Assembly: GCA_003022255.1 (NCBI GenBank)
Contig: PXPA01000010.1
Coordinates: 1-5,935 of the forward strand
Length of the DNA: 5,935 bases
Reading direction: 5' to 3'
Origin: Parcubacteria group bacterium SW_6_46_9
GTDB lineage: Bacteria > Patescibacteriota > Minisyncoccia > Phycocordibacterales > SW-6-46-9
Below, piece by piece: positions 5,774 through 5,935 of the stretch; position 1 is the first letter of the stretch; each line of letters starts with the position of its first letter. Under the pieces are notes generated by a model. That model ran no database searches and was not told where the DNA came from. It saw nothing but the letters and a program-made list of their open reading frames with translations. The translations under genes and the position numbers were made by a program.

Positions 5774-5926
5774 GTTCACACCCCGTGTTTTGTTTCGGTA
5801 CGAAAAAATCTCCTTATTCGGTTTTTAGTAGTACCGGTCCTAAATTTCAAATGGCTCAGGGCTTGACTTATTGTGGCAACTTTCTCAAAAATTCGACTGC
5901 CTTGCGAAGTTAAAAAAGTTTGCAAC
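5774..5926. other. Non-coding region after dnaK with weak hairpins and a possible promoter
   Basis: No convincing ORF lies here on either strand. The inverted repeat 5796-5801 (CGGTAC) with 5831-5836 (GTACCG) can form the base of a hairpin whose inner stem pairs A5 at 5804-5808 with T5 at 5822-5826. A 4-bp stem at 5778-5781/5785-5788 is followed by TTTGTTT, a very weak terminator at best. TTGACT at 5863-5868 followed after 18 bases by AAAAAT (5887-5892) could be a weak promoter for the next gene. A near-perfect dyad, TTGCGAA (5902-5908) and TTTGCAA (5919-5925), stands immediately before the ATG at 5927. It might be an operator or a translation-blocking hairpin. All of these are low-confidence observations. 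Confidence 0.35.
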
Positions 5927-5935
5927 ATGAAAAAA
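5927..5935 (+). CDS. Possible start of a further gene (partial, MKK)
   Basis: ATG at 5927 opens a frame reading Met-Lys-Lys before the window ends. Nothing can be recognised from three codons. The placement 153 bases after dnaK, the dyad just upstream and the candidate TTGACT promoter make a start site plausible. dnaJ commonly follows grpE-dnaK and often begins with Met-Lys or Met-Ala followed by Lys, so dnaJ is a guess from context only. Confidence 0.22.

Noticed and set aside
3185..5880. Shared 9-mer GTTGCCACA at 3185-3193 and, inverted, at 5872-5880
   Set aside because: A single 9-base match in a 6-kb window is expected by chance and the flanks do not extend the similarity.
1..5935. Alternative genetic code (TGA as glycine or tryptophan)
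   Set aside because: No in-frame TGA occurs in any gene and all visible stops are TAA or TAG, so recoding is neither shown nor needed.
1..5935. tRNA, rRNA, CRISPR array or insertion sequence
   Set aside because: The two main intergenic regions show no cloverleaf, no regularly spaced repeats and no transposase coding; the rest is accounted for by housekeeping genes.

Overview
The window carries the end of a bacterial ribosomal protein and RNA polymerase alpha operon, followed by two chaperone genes, all on the + strand. Gene order is rpsK (3' end only), rpsD, rpoA, rplQ, rplM, rpsI, grpE, dnaK, and possibly the first codons of one more gene at the right edge. The first six are the classic S11-S4-alpha-L17-L13-S9 order.

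The organism looks like a Patescibacteria (CPR) member, most likely of the Parcubacteria group. From memory of the families, this rests on the S4 N-terminus (GPRYKICKRLG then VFEKCQTQKF), the short L13 (121 aa) and the lack of ordinary Shine-Dalgarno sites. DnaK, GrpE and the alpha subunit are very acidic: a hand count gives DnaK about 161 Asp+Glu against about 60 Lys+Arg. That suggests a high-salt habitat. Visible stops are TAA or TAG only, with no in-frame TGA, so the standard and TGA-recoded codes cannot be told apart here.

Layout: 1-46 is the S11 tail. 47-291 is a 245-base gap, most of which can fold into a branched RNA (possible closing helix 49-55/180-186 around two hairpins) followed by a hairpin with a perfect 18-bp stem just before rpsD. 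292-2723 holds rpsD, rpoA, rplQ and rplM; the last three are separated by only 1-2 bases. 2724-2786 holds a good sigma70-type promoter (TTGAGT-N17-TATACT) placed almost on top of the upstream rpsI start codons. 2787-3185 is rpsI. 3186-3232 holds a candidate promoter with a 5-N9-5 dyad before grpE (3233-3844). dnaK is 3878-5773. 5774-5926 is non-coding with weak hairpins and may lead into a gene starting MKK, conceivably dnaJ.

Functionally, S11 and S4 help assemble the 30S subunit, alpha nucleates RNA polymerase, L17 and L13 belong to the 50S subunit and S9 to the 30S. GrpE and DnaK form a nucleotide-exchange and folding pair. No known novel system is present. The most interesting candidate is the structured rpsK-rpsD leader, which could be an S4 autoregulatory RNA of a type I do not recognise.
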